A DNA stretch of 64,000 nucleotides from Thiohalomonas sp041685045 (lineage in GTDB: Bacteria; Pseudomonadota; Gammaproteobacteria; Thiohalomonadales; Thiohalomonadaceae): positions 1-64,000 of the forward strand of contig JAWLGP010000017.1 in NCBI GenBank assembly GCA_041685045.1, written 5' to 3'. The notes below the pieces were generated by a model. It saw nothing but the letters and a program-made list of their open reading frames with translations, did no database searches and was not told where the DNA came from. This document shows positions 35,651-45,400 of this stretch, one piece after another; position 1 is the stretch's first letter, and each line of letters opens with the position of its first letter. A program made the translations under genes and the position numbers.

Positions 35651-36100
35651 TTATTCGGCCTCGACCTTGACCAGCAGCGGCTGAATCACGTCGGAGTGGA
35701 ACTGGATGCCCAGCTCGAACTCGCCCACGTGACGAATCGGACCTTCCGGCATCAGCACTTCGCGACGATCGACCTCGACACCGGCGGCGATGATCGCATC
35801 GGAGATATCGGCGGTGCCGATCGAGCCGAACAGTTTGCCTTCCTCGCCGGCGTTGGCACGCAGCGTGATCTCGCCCAGTTCGGCGATCTTGGCGGCACGG
35901 GCCTGAGCCTCGGAGACGACCTCGGCGGCCTTCTTCTCGAGTTCCGCACGGCGTTCCTCGAACGCAGCGATATTAGCCGCGGTGGCCATCACCGCCTTGC
36001 CGTTGGGGATCAGAAAATTGCGACCGTAACCGGCCTTAACCTTCACCGTGTCACCCAGGCTGCCCAGATTGCGCACCTTTTCCAGCAGAATGACTTCCAT
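35651..36100 (-). CDS. rplI: 50S ribosomal protein L9
   Basis: A 149-residue L9: MEVILLEKVRNLGSLGDTVKVK followed by the long linker helix and the C-terminal rRNA-binding domain. It belongs to the rpsF-priB-rpsR-rplI operon, here separated from rpsR by a membrane protein gene. Confidence 0.98.
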   Translation of the reverse strand: MEVILLEKVRNLGSLGDTVKVKAGYGRNFLIPNGKAVMATAANIAAFEERRAELEKKAAEVVSEAQARAAKIAELGEITLRANAGEEGKLFGSIGTADISDAIIAAGVEVDRREVLMPEGPIRHVGEFELGIQFHSDVIQPLLVKVEAE

Positions 36101-36149
36101 CTTGCACCTCGCCTCAATGTATTACCCGCGCCCCGCTTGGTGACGCCGG

Positions 36150-37046
36150 TCAACTTTCATTCCGTCGGCCGAAATGGCCCCTAAAATCGAACCAGTTGTC
36201 CGCCAGTCCGGCGACCGCCAGGGTCAACGCCGTCTGCGGCAACATCAATAGCAACAACGCATAGACCGCGACCAGCCAGCCTTTGCTCGCCCCCGTGGCG
36301 CCAACCAGACCATGTGCGATAGCCAGCCCCTGGACGGCAAATAGCGCAACCGCGACCACCGCCAGTTCCAGGGCGATCGCCTGCAGGGTCGCCAACGGCA
36401 GCGACGCCACTATCAGCAGAGCAAACGCAAAATAAGCCGCCGCCCGTCCCAGCCGCAGAGCGTGGAACTCCGAACGGAATCCCCCGGCGTTGAACAGCAG
36501 CGCCTGCCACCAGCGCCCGAGCAGAAGCGAACCCACCAGGCCGAGGGTCAGTGCCATCGCCGTCAACCCGGTCATCAGGCCCGCCAGGTCGGCCAGCACC
36601 TCACGTTCGACCGGAGGGATGCCGCTCTCGGCGATGAACTCTGCCAGTGTATCGACCCACCAGCCGGCCGGATCCGTTGTTGTGGCGTAGACCGCCAAAA
36701 CCAGCGCCACGCCAAAACCCGCCGCCAGGCGGAGCGTTCGCGCCAGATCGACTGTCCGTCGCAGCCGGATCCCCAGCAGCCAGAGGGGCAGCCACAGCGC
36801 CAGGGCGTAGATACCGCCCATCACCGCAGTGCCGAACACCACGGTGCCGAGGAACGCCACCGCCAGGGTAGCGCTGGCAATCACCACCAGTCCGGGCCGG
36901 GGCCCGACACGCAGCGTCACCAGCGCCACTGCACCACCGCTCACGTAACTCAGCGGCGGCAGGATCAACGCCAGCAGGGCTGTCACCGCAGTCACGACGA
37001 CAGCCTGCATGCGGCCGCGCATGACATAGGCCGCGAGCAGTTTCAC
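36150..37046 (-). CDS. DUF2232-type membrane protein
   Basis: A 298-residue polytopic protein with about eight hydrophobic helices, starting GTG 37046 (KLLAAYVMRGRMQAVVVTAV). It resembles the YybS/DUF2232 family, often encoded between rpsR and rplI. Its function is unknown; some relatives look like ECF-type S components. It is 31 bases after rpsR and 49 before rplI, so it is in the ribosomal operon. Confidence 0.85.
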   Translation of the reverse strand: MKLLAAYVMRGRMQAVVVTAVTALLALILPPLSYVSGGAVALVTLRVGPRPGLVVIASATLAVAFLGTVVFGTAVMGGIYALALWLPLWLLGIRLRRTVDLARTLRLAAGFGVALVLAVYATTTDPAGWWVDTLAEFIAESGIPPVEREVLADLAGLMTGLTAMALTLGLVGSLLLGRWWQALLFNAGGFRSEFHALRLGRAAAYFAFALLIVASLPLATLQAIALELAVVAVALFAVQGLAIAHGLVGATGASKGWLVAVYALLLLMLPQTALTLAVAGLADNWFDFRGHFGRRNES

Positions 37047-37077
37047 GACATCACTCCCGCCCCGAGGGGCAGACGTT

Positions 37078-37302
37078 TCAGTGGCTGTCGCTGTACGGCA
37101 ACAGTGCCAGGTAGCGGGCGCGCTTGACGGCGCGGGCCAGCTGACGCTGGTAGCGGGCCTTGGTCCCGGTGATCCGGCTCGGGACGATCTTGCCGGTTTC
37201 GGTGACGTAGTTCTTCAGCGTGTTGAGATCCTTGTAATCGATCTCCTTGACGCCCTCTGCCGTGAAACGGCAGAACTTCTTACGACGGAAAAAACGCGAC
37301 AT
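37078..37302 (-). CDS. rpsR: 30S ribosomal protein S18
   Basis: A 74-residue S18 (FFRRKKFCRFTAEGVKEIDYKD and RARYLALLPYSDSH). A Cys is present in the N-terminal part. Located between priB and the DUF2232 gene. Confidence 0.98.
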   Translation of the reverse strand: MSRFFRRKKFCRFTAEGVKEIDYKDLNTLKNYVTETGKIVPSRITGTKARYQRQLARAVKRARYLALLPYSDSH

Positions 37303-37314
37303 GCTTGCTATCTC

Positions 37315-37635
37315 CTATTGAACGGTTTCACCGCCCGGCAGCAGTTCGATGGTATCGGCGTGCAGCTCGATCCTCGAATCATCACGATTGCCGCTGCGGC
37401 TGATAAATCCGATTACGCGTATTTGGCTGCCCTCGCCCAACTGTCTCACTCGGGCCTGCTGTGTCTCGCCGGTCACCACCACACCGATGGTGCAGCGGAC
37501 CACGCGGCTCAATCCACCCTCGGATTGGCGGGATTCGTGGCGGAGCGGAAAACGGGTAATCGGAATACCGGCCGGGCTGTAGCGGGTCTGCGGCGCCTTG
37601 GCGACGCAGCCGGCGATCTCCAGCCGGTTGTCCAT
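37315..37635 (-). CDS. priB: Primosomal replication protein N (PriB)
   Basis: A 106-residue single OB-fold protein, related to SSB (NRLEIAGCVAKAPQTRYSPAGIP). PriB stabilises PriA at stalled forks. ATG 37635 starts three codons after the rpsF stop. The position between rpsF and rpsR is conserved. Confidence 0.95.
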   Translation of the reverse strand: MDNRLEIAGCVAKAPQTRYSPAGIPITRFPLRHESRQSEGGLSRVVRCTIGVVVTGETQQARVRQLGEGSQIRVIGFISRSGNRDDSRIELHADTIELLPGGETVQ

Positions 37636-37638
37636 CAC

Positions 37639-38082
37639 TTATTCGGAAGCGGCCCCGGACTCCTGCTCACCACGGTCGTCCGACTTGCGCTCGCCATCGC
37701 CACGGTCGTCCGACTTACGCTCGCCATCGCCGCGACGGCCTTCGCGCTCATCTTCCCGCTCCCTGCCCTTGGCCAGCGGGGACGGTTCGGTGACGGCTTC
37801 CTTCACCTGCAGGACCATGTTGCGGATGACCGCATCGTTGAAGCGGAACGCCGACTCGATCTCGTTCATGGCCTCCTGGCCGCACTCGACGTTCATCAGC
37901 ACGTAGTGCGCCTTGTGGATCTTGTCGATGGGATAGGCAAGCTGACGGCGACCCCAGTCCTCCAGGCGGTGGATCTGACCGCCGCTGGTTTCGATGGTCG
38001 AGCGGTAGCGCTCGATCATGGCGGGAACCTGCTCGCTCTGGTCCGGGTGGACCAGGAAAACGACTTCATAATGACGCATCAA
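37639..38082 (-). CDS. rpsF: 30S ribosomal protein S6 with repetitive acidic/basic tail
   Basis: A 147-residue S6. The core (about 1-105) is normal: MRHYEVVFLVHPDQSEQVP and RRQLAYPIDKIHKAHYVLM. A 40-residue charged tail follows, including two tandem DDRGDGERKS units encoded by a 30-base direct repeat (37671-37730). S6 tails vary and are glutamylated by RimK in E. coli; this tail ends GAASE instead of poly-Glu. First gene of its operon. Confidence 0.97.
   Translation of the reverse strand: MMRHYEVVFLVHPDQSEQVPAMIERYRSTIETSGGQIHRLEDWGRRQLAYPIDKIHKAHYVLMNVECGQEAMNEIESAFRFNDAVIRNMVLQVKEAVTEPSPLAKGREREDEREGRRGDGERKSDDRGDGERKSDDRGEQESGAASE
37671..37730 (-). repeat. 30-base tandem repeat inside rpsF
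   Basis: Units 37671-37700 and 37701-37730 differ at one base and encode tandem GDGERKSDDR-type peptides in the S6 tail. In-frame copy-number change would alter tail length without breaking the gene. Confidence 0.9.
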
Positions 38083-38212
38083 ATGCTCCTTACGGTTTGA
38101 GCAGCCCCGGACCCTTTGTCCGGAGCAAGGAGATCCACGGACCCGTTGGGCCCGGGAAAAGCGCGGTAGTGTAAATCATGGGTGTCGATCCGCGCAATGT
38201 GGGGGGAAGGTA

Positions 38213-38283
38213 TATGGTAGGTGGCATGTGGTATATGGGGTTGGGTCCCCCCCCACATTCCGTATTCCACCTACCACCTACCG
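38213..38283. repeat. Inverted GGTAGGTGG repeat overlapping the rlmB stop
   Basis: GGTAGGTGGCATGTGGTATA and, after a C-run, TATTCCACCTACCACCTACC form inverted arms. The last CTA of the second arm is the reverse complement of the rlmB TAG stop (38278-38280). A related sequence abuts the ffh stop at 25181-25216. The gap 38083-38277 holds no gene. Confidence 0.7.
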
Positions 38284-39015
38284 TCTTTGTCGCACGGCTT
38301 CGAACAGGCAGACGCCGGCGGCTACCGATACATTCAGGCTCTGTACCGTACCGCGCATGGGAATGTAGATCACCTCATCGCACTGCTCCCGGGTCAACCG
38401 TCGCAGCCCCTTCTCCTCGGCGCCGAGCACCAGCGCCAGCGGACCGGTCAGGCGGGCCTGATACAGATCGCCCGTGGCCTCCTCCAGCGCCGTGCCGACC
38501 ACCCAAAGGCCGGCATCGCGGAGACGGGCCAGGGTGCGGGCAAGATTGGTGACCTGCACCAGCGGCACCACTTCGGCGGCCCCCGCCGCCACCTTGCGCA
38601 CGGTGGGGGTGAGGCCGCAGGCGCGGTCACGCGGCACCACCACCGCATGCACGCCGGCGGCATCGGCGGTGCGCAGGCAGGCGCCCAGGTTATGGGGGTC
38701 CTGCACACCGTCGAGCACCAACAGCAAAGGCTGGTCGGTGCCGATCACCAACTGTTCGAGGAAGGTCTCGTCCCGCGGTCCCTGACCGCGGATGCGGGCC
38801 ACCACCCCCTGGTGACGCCCACCGCCGGCGAGCCGATCCAACTCCTCACGGGAGGCGCCTTGGACAGCCACCCCGGCGCGTACCGCCAATTCTTCGAGCT
38901 GACGCAGGCGTCGGTCCTTGCGCCGGGCATCCAGCCACAGGCCGACGATGCTGTCGTGGCTGGACTCCAGCACGGCCTGCACCGCGTGCAGGCCGAACAC
39001 GGTCTGTTCGCTCAC
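38278..39015 (-). CDS. rlmB: 23S rRNA (guanosine-2'-O-)-methyltransferase RlmB
   Basis: A 245-residue SpoU-family SPOUT methyltransferase. The N-terminal RNA-binding domain (VFGLHAVQAVLESSHD) is followed by the knot with VLDGVQDPHNLGACLRTADAAG, LVLGAEEKGL and the motif IPMRGTVQSLNVSVAAG. It methylates G2251 of 23S rRNA. GTG 39015 overlaps the rnr stop by four bases. Confidence 0.97.
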   Translation of the reverse strand: MSEQTVFGLHAVQAVLESSHDSIVGLWLDARRKDRRLRQLEELAVRAGVAVQGASREELDRLAGGGRHQGVVARIRGQGPRDETFLEQLVIGTDQPLLLVLDGVQDPHNLGACLRTADAAGVHAVVVPRDRACGLTPTVRKVAAGAAEVVPLVQVTNLARTLARLRDAGLWVVGTALEEATGDLYQARLTGPLALVLGAEEKGLRRLTREQCDEVIYIPMRGTVQSLNVSVAAGVCLFEAVRQRR

Positions 39016-41216
39016 CGACGTCCCTTCCGCTTCTCCTCGTTGACCATCTCGAAGTCGATCTTGCGGTTATCGAGGGCGACATTCAGCAGCCGCACCCGCA
39101 CCTTGTCGGCCAGGCGGTAGATCCGACGGGTCCGTTCCCCCACCAGGCGATGGCGGGCGGCATCGTATTGGTAGTAGTCGTTCTGCAGGGCGGTGACGTG
39201 CACCAGGCCCTCCACATAGATGTCCGCCAGCTCGACAAAAATGCCGAAGCCGGTCACCCCGGTGATGATGCCGTCGAAGGTCTGCCCGATGCGGTCCATC
39301 ATGAACTCGCATTTGAGCCAGTCCACCGCCTCGCGGGTGGCGTCATCGGCGCGCCGCTCGGTCATGGAGCAGTGCTCGCCCAGGATCAACATCTCCTCCA
39401 GCGAGTAGCGGAAGGTCTCCGGCTTGTGGCCCGCCAACACATGGCGAATGGCCCGATGCACCAACAGGTCGGGGTAGCGGCGGATGGGCGACGTGAAGTG
39501 GGCATAGGCCTCGTAGGCGAGGCCGAAATGGCCCTGATTGTCCGGCGAGTACACCGCCTGGGCCAGCGAGCGCAGCAGCACCGTTTCAATCAGGTGGGCA
39601 TCCGGCCGCGACTTGATCTGGCTGAGCAGGATCGAGTAGTCCTTGGCCTGCGGCCGGTCGCCGCCGGGCAATGAGAGGCCGAGTTCGCCGAGGAACTCGC
39701 GCAAATCGGTCAGCTTCTCCAGCTTCGGCTTGGGGTGGACCCGGTACAGGGTCGGGATTTTGGCGCGGTTGAGGAAATCGGCGGTGGCCACATTGGCCAG
39801 CAGCATGCACTCCTCTATGAGGCGGTGGGCGTCGTTGCGAACCACCGGCACGATCTGGTCGATCTTCTTGCCCTCGCCGAAGACGATGCGGGTCTCGGTG
39901 GTGTCGAAGTCGATGGCGCCCCGGTGCTCGCGGGAGCCGTGCAGCGCCTTGAACAGGGCATACAGGTGCTCCAGGTGCGGCACCAGTGCGGCGTACTCCG
40001 CACGCAGCGCCTCGTCGCCGTCGACCAGCATCGCTGCCACCTTGTTATAGGTGAGCCGCGCCTTGGAGCGCATCACCGCCGGGTAGAACCGGTAGCGGCC
40101 CAACTCGCCGCGGCTGCTCACTTCCATGTCGCAGACCATGCAGAGCCGGTCCACCTTGGGATTCAGGGAACAGAGCCCGTTGGAGAGTTCCTCCGGCAAC
40201 ATCGGGATCACCCGCCCCGGGAAGTAGACGGAATTGCCGCGCTGACGCGAGTCGGCATCCAGGGCACTGCCCGCCTTCACGTAGTGGGAGACATCGGCGA
40301 TTGCCACCACCAGGCGCCAGCCACTGCCCTTCGGCTCACAGAACACCGCATCGTCGAAGTCGCGTGCATCCTCGCCGTCGATGGTAACCAGCGGCAGTTC
40401 GCGCAGGTCGGTGCGCCCCTGTTTGTGCTCTTCGAGCACCTCGGTTGGCAGCTCGGCGATGTCCGCCTCCACCAGGGGCGACCACTCGTTGGGCAGCCCG
40501 TGGGAGCGGATGGCGATATCGATCTCCATCCCCGGCGCCATGTGGTCGCCGAGCACCTCGATCACCCGGCCGATCGGTTGCCGGTAGCGGCTCGGCTGCT
40601 GGGTCAGCTCGGCCGTCACCAGCTGACCGTGACGTGCCCCATACGCCTCGCCCGGCGGGATCAGGATGTCCTGGTTGATGCGCTTGTTGTCCGGCACCAC
40701 AAAGCCGACCCCGGCATCGACGAGGTAGCGGCCGACCACCCGCGTATTGGCGTGTTCCAGCACCTCGACGATCGCACCCTCGCGCCGCCCGCGCCGATCG
40801 GTACCGGAGACCCGCGCCACCACCCGGTCGCCGTGCAGCACACCGTTCATCTCCCGGGCCGAGAGGAACAGGTCGTCGCTGGCGTCATCCGGGACCAGAA
40901 AGCCAAACCCGTCCGAATGACCGATTACTCGCCCGCGGACCAGGTGCATCTTGCTGACCAGCCCGTAACCGCCCTTGCGGTTCATGATCACCTGGCCGTC
41001 GCGCTCCATGGCCCGCAGCCGACGGCGCAGCGCCTCGGCGCCCTCCTCGTCGTGCAGCCCGAGCGCCTGCCCGATCTGCTGGCGGGAGAGCGGTTGGCCG
41101 CTCTCTTCGAGCAGCTGCATGATGAATTCACGACTGGGGATCGGCCGTTCGTACTTCTCGGCTTCGCGGGCGAAAAAGGGGTCTTTCTTGCTCTTGCGGT
41201 TTCTGCGTTTGGCCAT
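39012..41216 (-). CDS. rnr: Ribonuclease R
   Basis: A 734-residue RNase II-family 3'-5' exoribonuclease: basic N-terminus, winged helix, two cold-shock domains, RNB domain with DGEDARDFDDAVF (metal Asp cluster) and a C-terminal S1 domain (GQTFDGIITGVTGFGIFVEL). ATG 41216 (MAKRRNRKSKKDP) is chosen over an upstream in-frame start at 41255. It forms an operon with rlmB. Confidence 0.97.
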   Translation of the reverse strand: MAKRRNRKSKKDPFFAREAEKYERPIPSREFIMQLLEESGQPLSRQQIGQALGLHDEEGAEALRRRLRAMERDGQVIMNRKGGYGLVSKMHLVRGRVIGHSDGFGFLVPDDASDDLFLSAREMNGVLHGDRVVARVSGTDRRGRREGAIVEVLEHANTRVVGRYLVDAGVGFVVPDNKRINQDILIPPGEAYGARHGQLVTAELTQQPSRYRQPIGRVIEVLGDHMAPGMEIDIAIRSHGLPNEWSPLVEADIAELPTEVLEEHKQGRTDLRELPLVTIDGEDARDFDDAVFCEPKGSGWRLVVAIADVSHYVKAGSALDADSRQRGNSVYFPGRVIPMLPEELSNGLCSLNPKVDRLCMVCDMEVSSRGELGRYRFYPAVMRSKARLTYNKVAAMLVDGDEALRAEYAALVPHLEHLYALFKALHGSREHRGAIDFDTTETRIVFGEGKKIDQIVPVVRNDAHRLIEECMLLANVATADFLNRAKIPTLYRVHPKPKLEKLTDLREFLGELGLSLPGGDRPQAKDYSILLSQIKSRPDAHLIETVLLRSLAQAVYSPDNQGHFGLAYEAYAHFTSPIRRYPDLLVHRAIRHVLAGHKPETFRYSLEEMLILGEHCSMTERRADDATREAVDWLKCEFMMDRIGQTFDGIITGVTGFGIFVELADIYVEGLVHVTALQNDYYQYDAARHRLVGERTRRIYRLADKVRVRLLNVALDNRKIDFEMVNEEKRKGRR

Positions 41217-41292
41217 GCGGATACAGTTAAGGTCCCAGGGTAAAAGGAACGGCATTGTAACAGTCGCCGGGTTACGGTACGAATGTTAGCTG

Positions 41293-41321
41293 TTGACAAG
41301 CTTGGGCGTGTTAAGTAAAGT
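41293..41321 (+). promoter_or_regulatory. Sigma70 promoter for tRNA-Leu
   Basis: A perfect -35 TTGACA (41293-41298) is followed after 17 bases by TAAAGT (41316-41321), then a GC-rich CGCGCC discriminator, as in stringently controlled stable-RNA promoters. It is about 25 bases before the tRNA. Confidence 0.85.
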
Positions 41322-41350
41322 GCGCGCCTCTCGAGCACGCAGTGTTCGAA

Positions 41351-41437
41351 GCCGAGGTGGTGAAATTGGTAGACACGCTAGCTTCAGGTGCTAGTGGGGG
41401 AAACTCCGTGGAGGTTCGAGTCCTCTCCTCGGCACCA
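41351..41437 (+). tRNA. tRNA-Leu(CAG)
   Basis: An 87-base class II tRNA. The acceptor stem GCCGAGG pairs with CCTCGGC; the anticodon loop TTCAGGT gives CAG; there is a long variable arm, a T arm GGTTCGAGTCC and an encoded CCA end. It closely resembles E. coli tRNA-Leu(CAG). Confidence 0.97.
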
Positions 41438-41445
41438 ATTCAAAA

Positions 41446-41478
41446 AAAGGCCCGCTCAATCGAGCGGGCCTTTTTCGT
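41446..41478 (+). terminator. Intrinsic terminator after tRNA-Leu
   Basis: AAAGGCCCGCTC and GAGCGGGCCTTT form a 12-bp stem with a four-base loop, followed by TTCGTTT. It ends the monocistronic tRNA transcript. Confidence 0.93.
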
Positions 41479-41545
41479 TTCTGACGCACAACCGCTTGCC
41501 GGTGCCCTCGCGAAAAAGCTGTCCAGCACCGCGATGATGGGTCTG

Positions 41546-41631
41546 TCAGGGTGAACGCATACTCACCGAAGAGCGATGGTTGAAAGCTGGGCCGTATTCA
41601 CTGCGCACCTGATTTCAAGGGCTTACATCGC
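41546..41631 (+). repeat. Dispersed palindromic element, copy B
   Basis: This is the plus-strand copy of the element at 1306-1413: ACGCATACTCACCG, AGAGCG, TTGAAAGC, GCGCACCTG, TTTCAAGG and CATCGC occur in the same order. The central part is shorter and the inner palindrome decayed, so this is probably an older or truncated copy. It lies between tRNA-Leu and the hipA remnant. Confidence 0.75.
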
Positions 41632-41729
41632 CCGCAGCACGGGCCCAGCACAGCCCATGATTCCTCGTTTGCTGTACAGCGCTCGCACACGACGTTAACT
41701 GTCCGGCCTCGCAACGGCGGGGGCACGTC

Positions 41730-42140
41730 AGGTCAGGCGGCCCTCCGGGGCGAGCAGCAGGTCGCCGTCGGGACTCTGTTCGAACTTGCCGCCATCCTGC
41801 GAGTGCCGCTGTCTCGCCAGTGGTCGCCGGTATCCTGCAACGCCGGGACGAACGGTATCTGTTCGCCTACGGCGCCAGCTACCTGTAGTGGCCCAACGCC
41901 ATTCCCATCTACACCCCGGAGCTGCCGCTGAGACGGGGTGAGCAGGTCCCCACCGGTCCCATCGCCTCCTGTCTGCGCCACGCCGCGCCATGGTCTCGGG
42001 CCTAACCCTGCTCGGCCTGGATGAGAGGCTGGCCCGCTACGCCAGCTACGAAGATCTGGCCGAGCAAATCCGCCCCGCTTTACCGGCCCGCACCGCACCC
42101 TGCACGAGTTGCACGCCCGCATGCCGTCACCCCGGACCGG
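41730..42140 (+). pseudogene. Decayed HipA-family kinase gene
   Basis: Fragments in several frames match HipA-type toxin kinases: VGTLFEL, then VAGILQRRDERYLFAYGASY up to a TAG at 41886-41888, then WPNAIPIYTPELPLRRGEQV and PTGPIASCLR in the same frame. After a deletion the sequence continues MVSGLTLLGLDERLARYASY-EDLAEQIR and, in another frame, TGPHRTLHELHARM. Catalytic segments are mostly missing. HipB is not seen. The gene is dead; a toxin-antitoxin unit presumably once lay next to the tRNA. Confidence 0.7.
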
Positions 42141-42436
42141 TCCTTTTCCCACGCGAGTCAGCGAACAGAGGAAGCCACGCTCCCGCACGGGGCGCCACTC
42201 GTAAAGCTGCACCGGCTGGCATTCCTCTTCTGGGTTTCCGCGGGCTCGATTCCGGATCTGGCGTCCTTCTTGCTTCGAATCGGGTGCGCGCTCACACCCG
42301 AGAGCGAAACGGCTAGATTTTCTTGATAAGTCACCGCGACCCTGGCGGTTGGCGGCGGCGACGCGCGGGACGGAACGTCAAACGCCTGACGCCGTCAGAG
42401 AGCGCATACCCGCACTATCCTCCGACCGACAACCTG
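42141..42436. other. Gene-free leader of the glycan locus
   Basis: About 296 bases between the hipA remnant and the TPR gene. Short unrelated ORF shadows only. It probably contains the promoter for the plus-strand glycan genes; no clear -35/-10 pair is identified. Confidence 0.35.
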
Positions 42437-45400
42437 ATGACTCATTCTCCAAACGACTGGCACTCCAAAGCGGAACGGTTGACTCGGGCCGGCAACCCAA
42501 AGAAGGCGGAGCAGGTGCTGTTGCAGTTCATTCAGGGACACCCGGACGACGTGGCCCCGCGGCTCTACCTGGCCCGCAGCTACCTCCAGGCCGGCCAGGT
42601 GGCTGCCAGTGTTCCCCTGCTGGAGCAGGCGATCCAGCTGGCCCAAGACAACCCCGAGGCTTACCTGCTCCTCGGCTACGCGGCCATTGCCGCCGGCCAG
42701 TGGCAAAGCGCCGCCGAATTCCTGCTGAAAGCCCTGTCCCTGGATCCCAACCGTGCAGAGGCCCACTACCACTTGGGCCTGGCGGCACAACAAATGGGTC
42801 AGCTTCAGGAGGCTTCGCTCTGTTATGACAGCGCCCTGGCACTCCAGCCGGACTTTGCCGAGGCCCACAACAACCTCGGCGCCGTTCTCCTGAAACTCGG
42901 CCAGCCGGACAAGGCGGAACAGCATTTTCGTGAGGCGCTTCGCCTCAACCCCAGCCTCACCCAAGCCGCCACCAACCTGGAGCAGCACTACCTCGGACTC
43001 CAGCGCTTCGCCGAGGCTTGTGAGTTACTGCATGAACAACTCAGACAGCATCCGACCGACCTACGCCTACGGCTCAAGGCCGCTGCCGCCGGTGTCCTGG
43101 GAGGTGACGAACGGGCCCTGGATGAACTCCAACAGCAACTCCGGAGCGTGCTCCCGCTCGGCAGTGACGGTCGCAAGCTCAAGGCGGCCCGGTTGAGCAC
43201 TGGCGAGTTGAAGCTGATCGGTTACGCCTGCCGACAGGCCGCGGCCCGGCGAGGCGCCGCAGCGGCGGACGCAGCCGTCCAGTGCTACTGGGCGGCGGCG
43301 GTGATCGCCGACCTCATCGGCGACAACACGATGCACGAGTCTGCGCTACAGGACCTGGTGGCTTTGCGTGACTTCGCCCCCGCCTGGGCTGAACTGGGGC
43401 ACGCGGCCTTCAATCGGCAGGCGTTCGAATTGGCCGAGCGATACTACCGGAGTGCTCTGCAGACGGACCCCTCCCATGCCGACAGCCTGAACGGGTTGGG
43501 GGCGATTTACATGCGGGGTCGAGCGCGCCCCCAACCGTTTGACGCGATCCCTCTGCTGGAACGCGCCATCAAGGCAAGCCCGAGCCATGGACCGGCGCTG
43601 AGCAATCTTGGCCTGGCCTACTTGCGGACCGGGCATCCGGATGCCATCTCGGTGCTGCGCCGGGCGGCCAGGCTGGCGCCCCGGGATGCCGATGCCCACA
43701 ACAACCTCGCACTGGCGCTCCTCGCCCGCGGGAAACTGAAGGAAGGCTGGAAAGAGTACGAGTGGCGCCTGCGAACCAGCCTCCACCGGCCACGCCCCTT
43801 TGGCTGGCTCCAATGGAGCGGCGAATCGCTGACCGGTCGAACCCTCCTGGTCCACGGCGAGCAGGGACTGGGTGACGAGGTGCTGTTCGCCTCCTGCCTG
43901 CCCGATCTGCTGAAGCTCGGCGCTGACTGCATTGTCGAATGCGACCCGCGACTGGTCCCGCTGTTTGCCCGCAGTTTTGCCGGCGCGAAGGTCGTGCCCC
44001 GGCGCAGCTATGCGCTGGCGCCGCCGATCGATGAGCTGCCCGAACCGGACTATCAGATCCCGATGGGAAGCCTGCCTGGAAGGTTCCGCCGTTCGATCAG
44101 TGACTTCCCCGATCGCCAGGCCTTCCTGCGCCCCGATCCGGTACGAGTGGAGTTCTGGCGCAAACGGCTGGACGCTCTTGGTCCCGGGCCGAAGGTCGGT
44201 GTCTCCTGGCGCAGCGGCGTCCAGGGGTTCGGGCGCCCCACGTACCCGCCGATTACCGAGTGGCACGGCCTGTTCGCCTATTTCCCGGACTGTCATTTCA
44301 TCGACCTGCAATATGACGACAGCGCGGGCGAACACGAGCAGCTGCGAAAGGCCGCCGGCACGACTCCGGTTCGATTCCCCGATCTGGATACCCGTAACGA
44401 CCTGGACGAGCTTGCAGCACTCCTCCGTGCGCTCGATCTGGTCATCACGGTGCCCAACATAAACGCCCCTCTCGCCGGCGCTCTGGGGGTGCCGACGTGG
44501 CGATTGTTCAGCTTCCAAAACCGGGACCCGATGCGCCTTGGGGCCGACCACTACCCTTGGTTCCCCACGATCACCTCGGTCGACACAGGCCCGTCGCTCG
44601 CAACCCTGTTCCAGCTATTCGGCGCCTGGCGTGAAGGGTTACAGAACACCTGCCCGGCCAGTTCGGAACCGACCATTTCGCCGGCGGTTCACGCGGCACA
44701 GCAGGGACTGTTCGCGCAAGCGCTGGTCCTGCTCGATGACCTCGACGGGACACCCGCGAAGAGCCTGAGGCGATGCCTGTCCGAACTCGTCCAAGTGACG
44801 CCGTCCCCGGCAGAGCAAGATGATGGACAGCCGTTTCCGTGGCTGTCGCTGACACGGCATCTTGCAGCACTGACCGGTAAAAACGGCGACGCCCTGGCCG
44901 ATGCCGTCGAGTCCCGACTCCTCCCGGAGCTGGCCGAAGTTCCGTCGGTGCAGCTGCCGGCTCTCGAACCGGTCGCCCACAGGCTCCTGCAGTCCGGCCG
45001 ATTCCAGCCGGCGATGGCCATCGTGGAGCGGTTGTTGCCCGCGGCCCCAGAATCCCCCGGTTTGCGGGGCATGCACGCCCGTGCCGCCTGGGGGCTCGGA
45101 TTGGCCGAAGTCGCCTGGGAGAGCGAGCAACGTTTGGCGGAACTCAGCGAGGCGATCCCCCCCCGCCAAGCCGACCTGGCTGCTCGCTCTTTCCTCGCCC
45201 CACCCGGCTGGGCCCGGACCTTGTGGCTCATTGGCGCTTGCGATCTCCTCGGCCGAAGCGAGGCCGGCGTCGAGTTCATCGTACCCGTCGAGCTTTGCGC
45301 GATCCTGGCGCGCACCTATCCCCATCTCGTTTTCCGTGGCCGGGCACCGGACTGGACACACACCGGCGCCGAAGCCCTGCTGGAGACGCTCGCTGCCGCC

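Noticed and set aside
39735..41243. 502-codon plus-strand ORF opposite rnr
   Set aside because: It mirrors rnr codon structure and is His/Gln-rich without recognisable domains.
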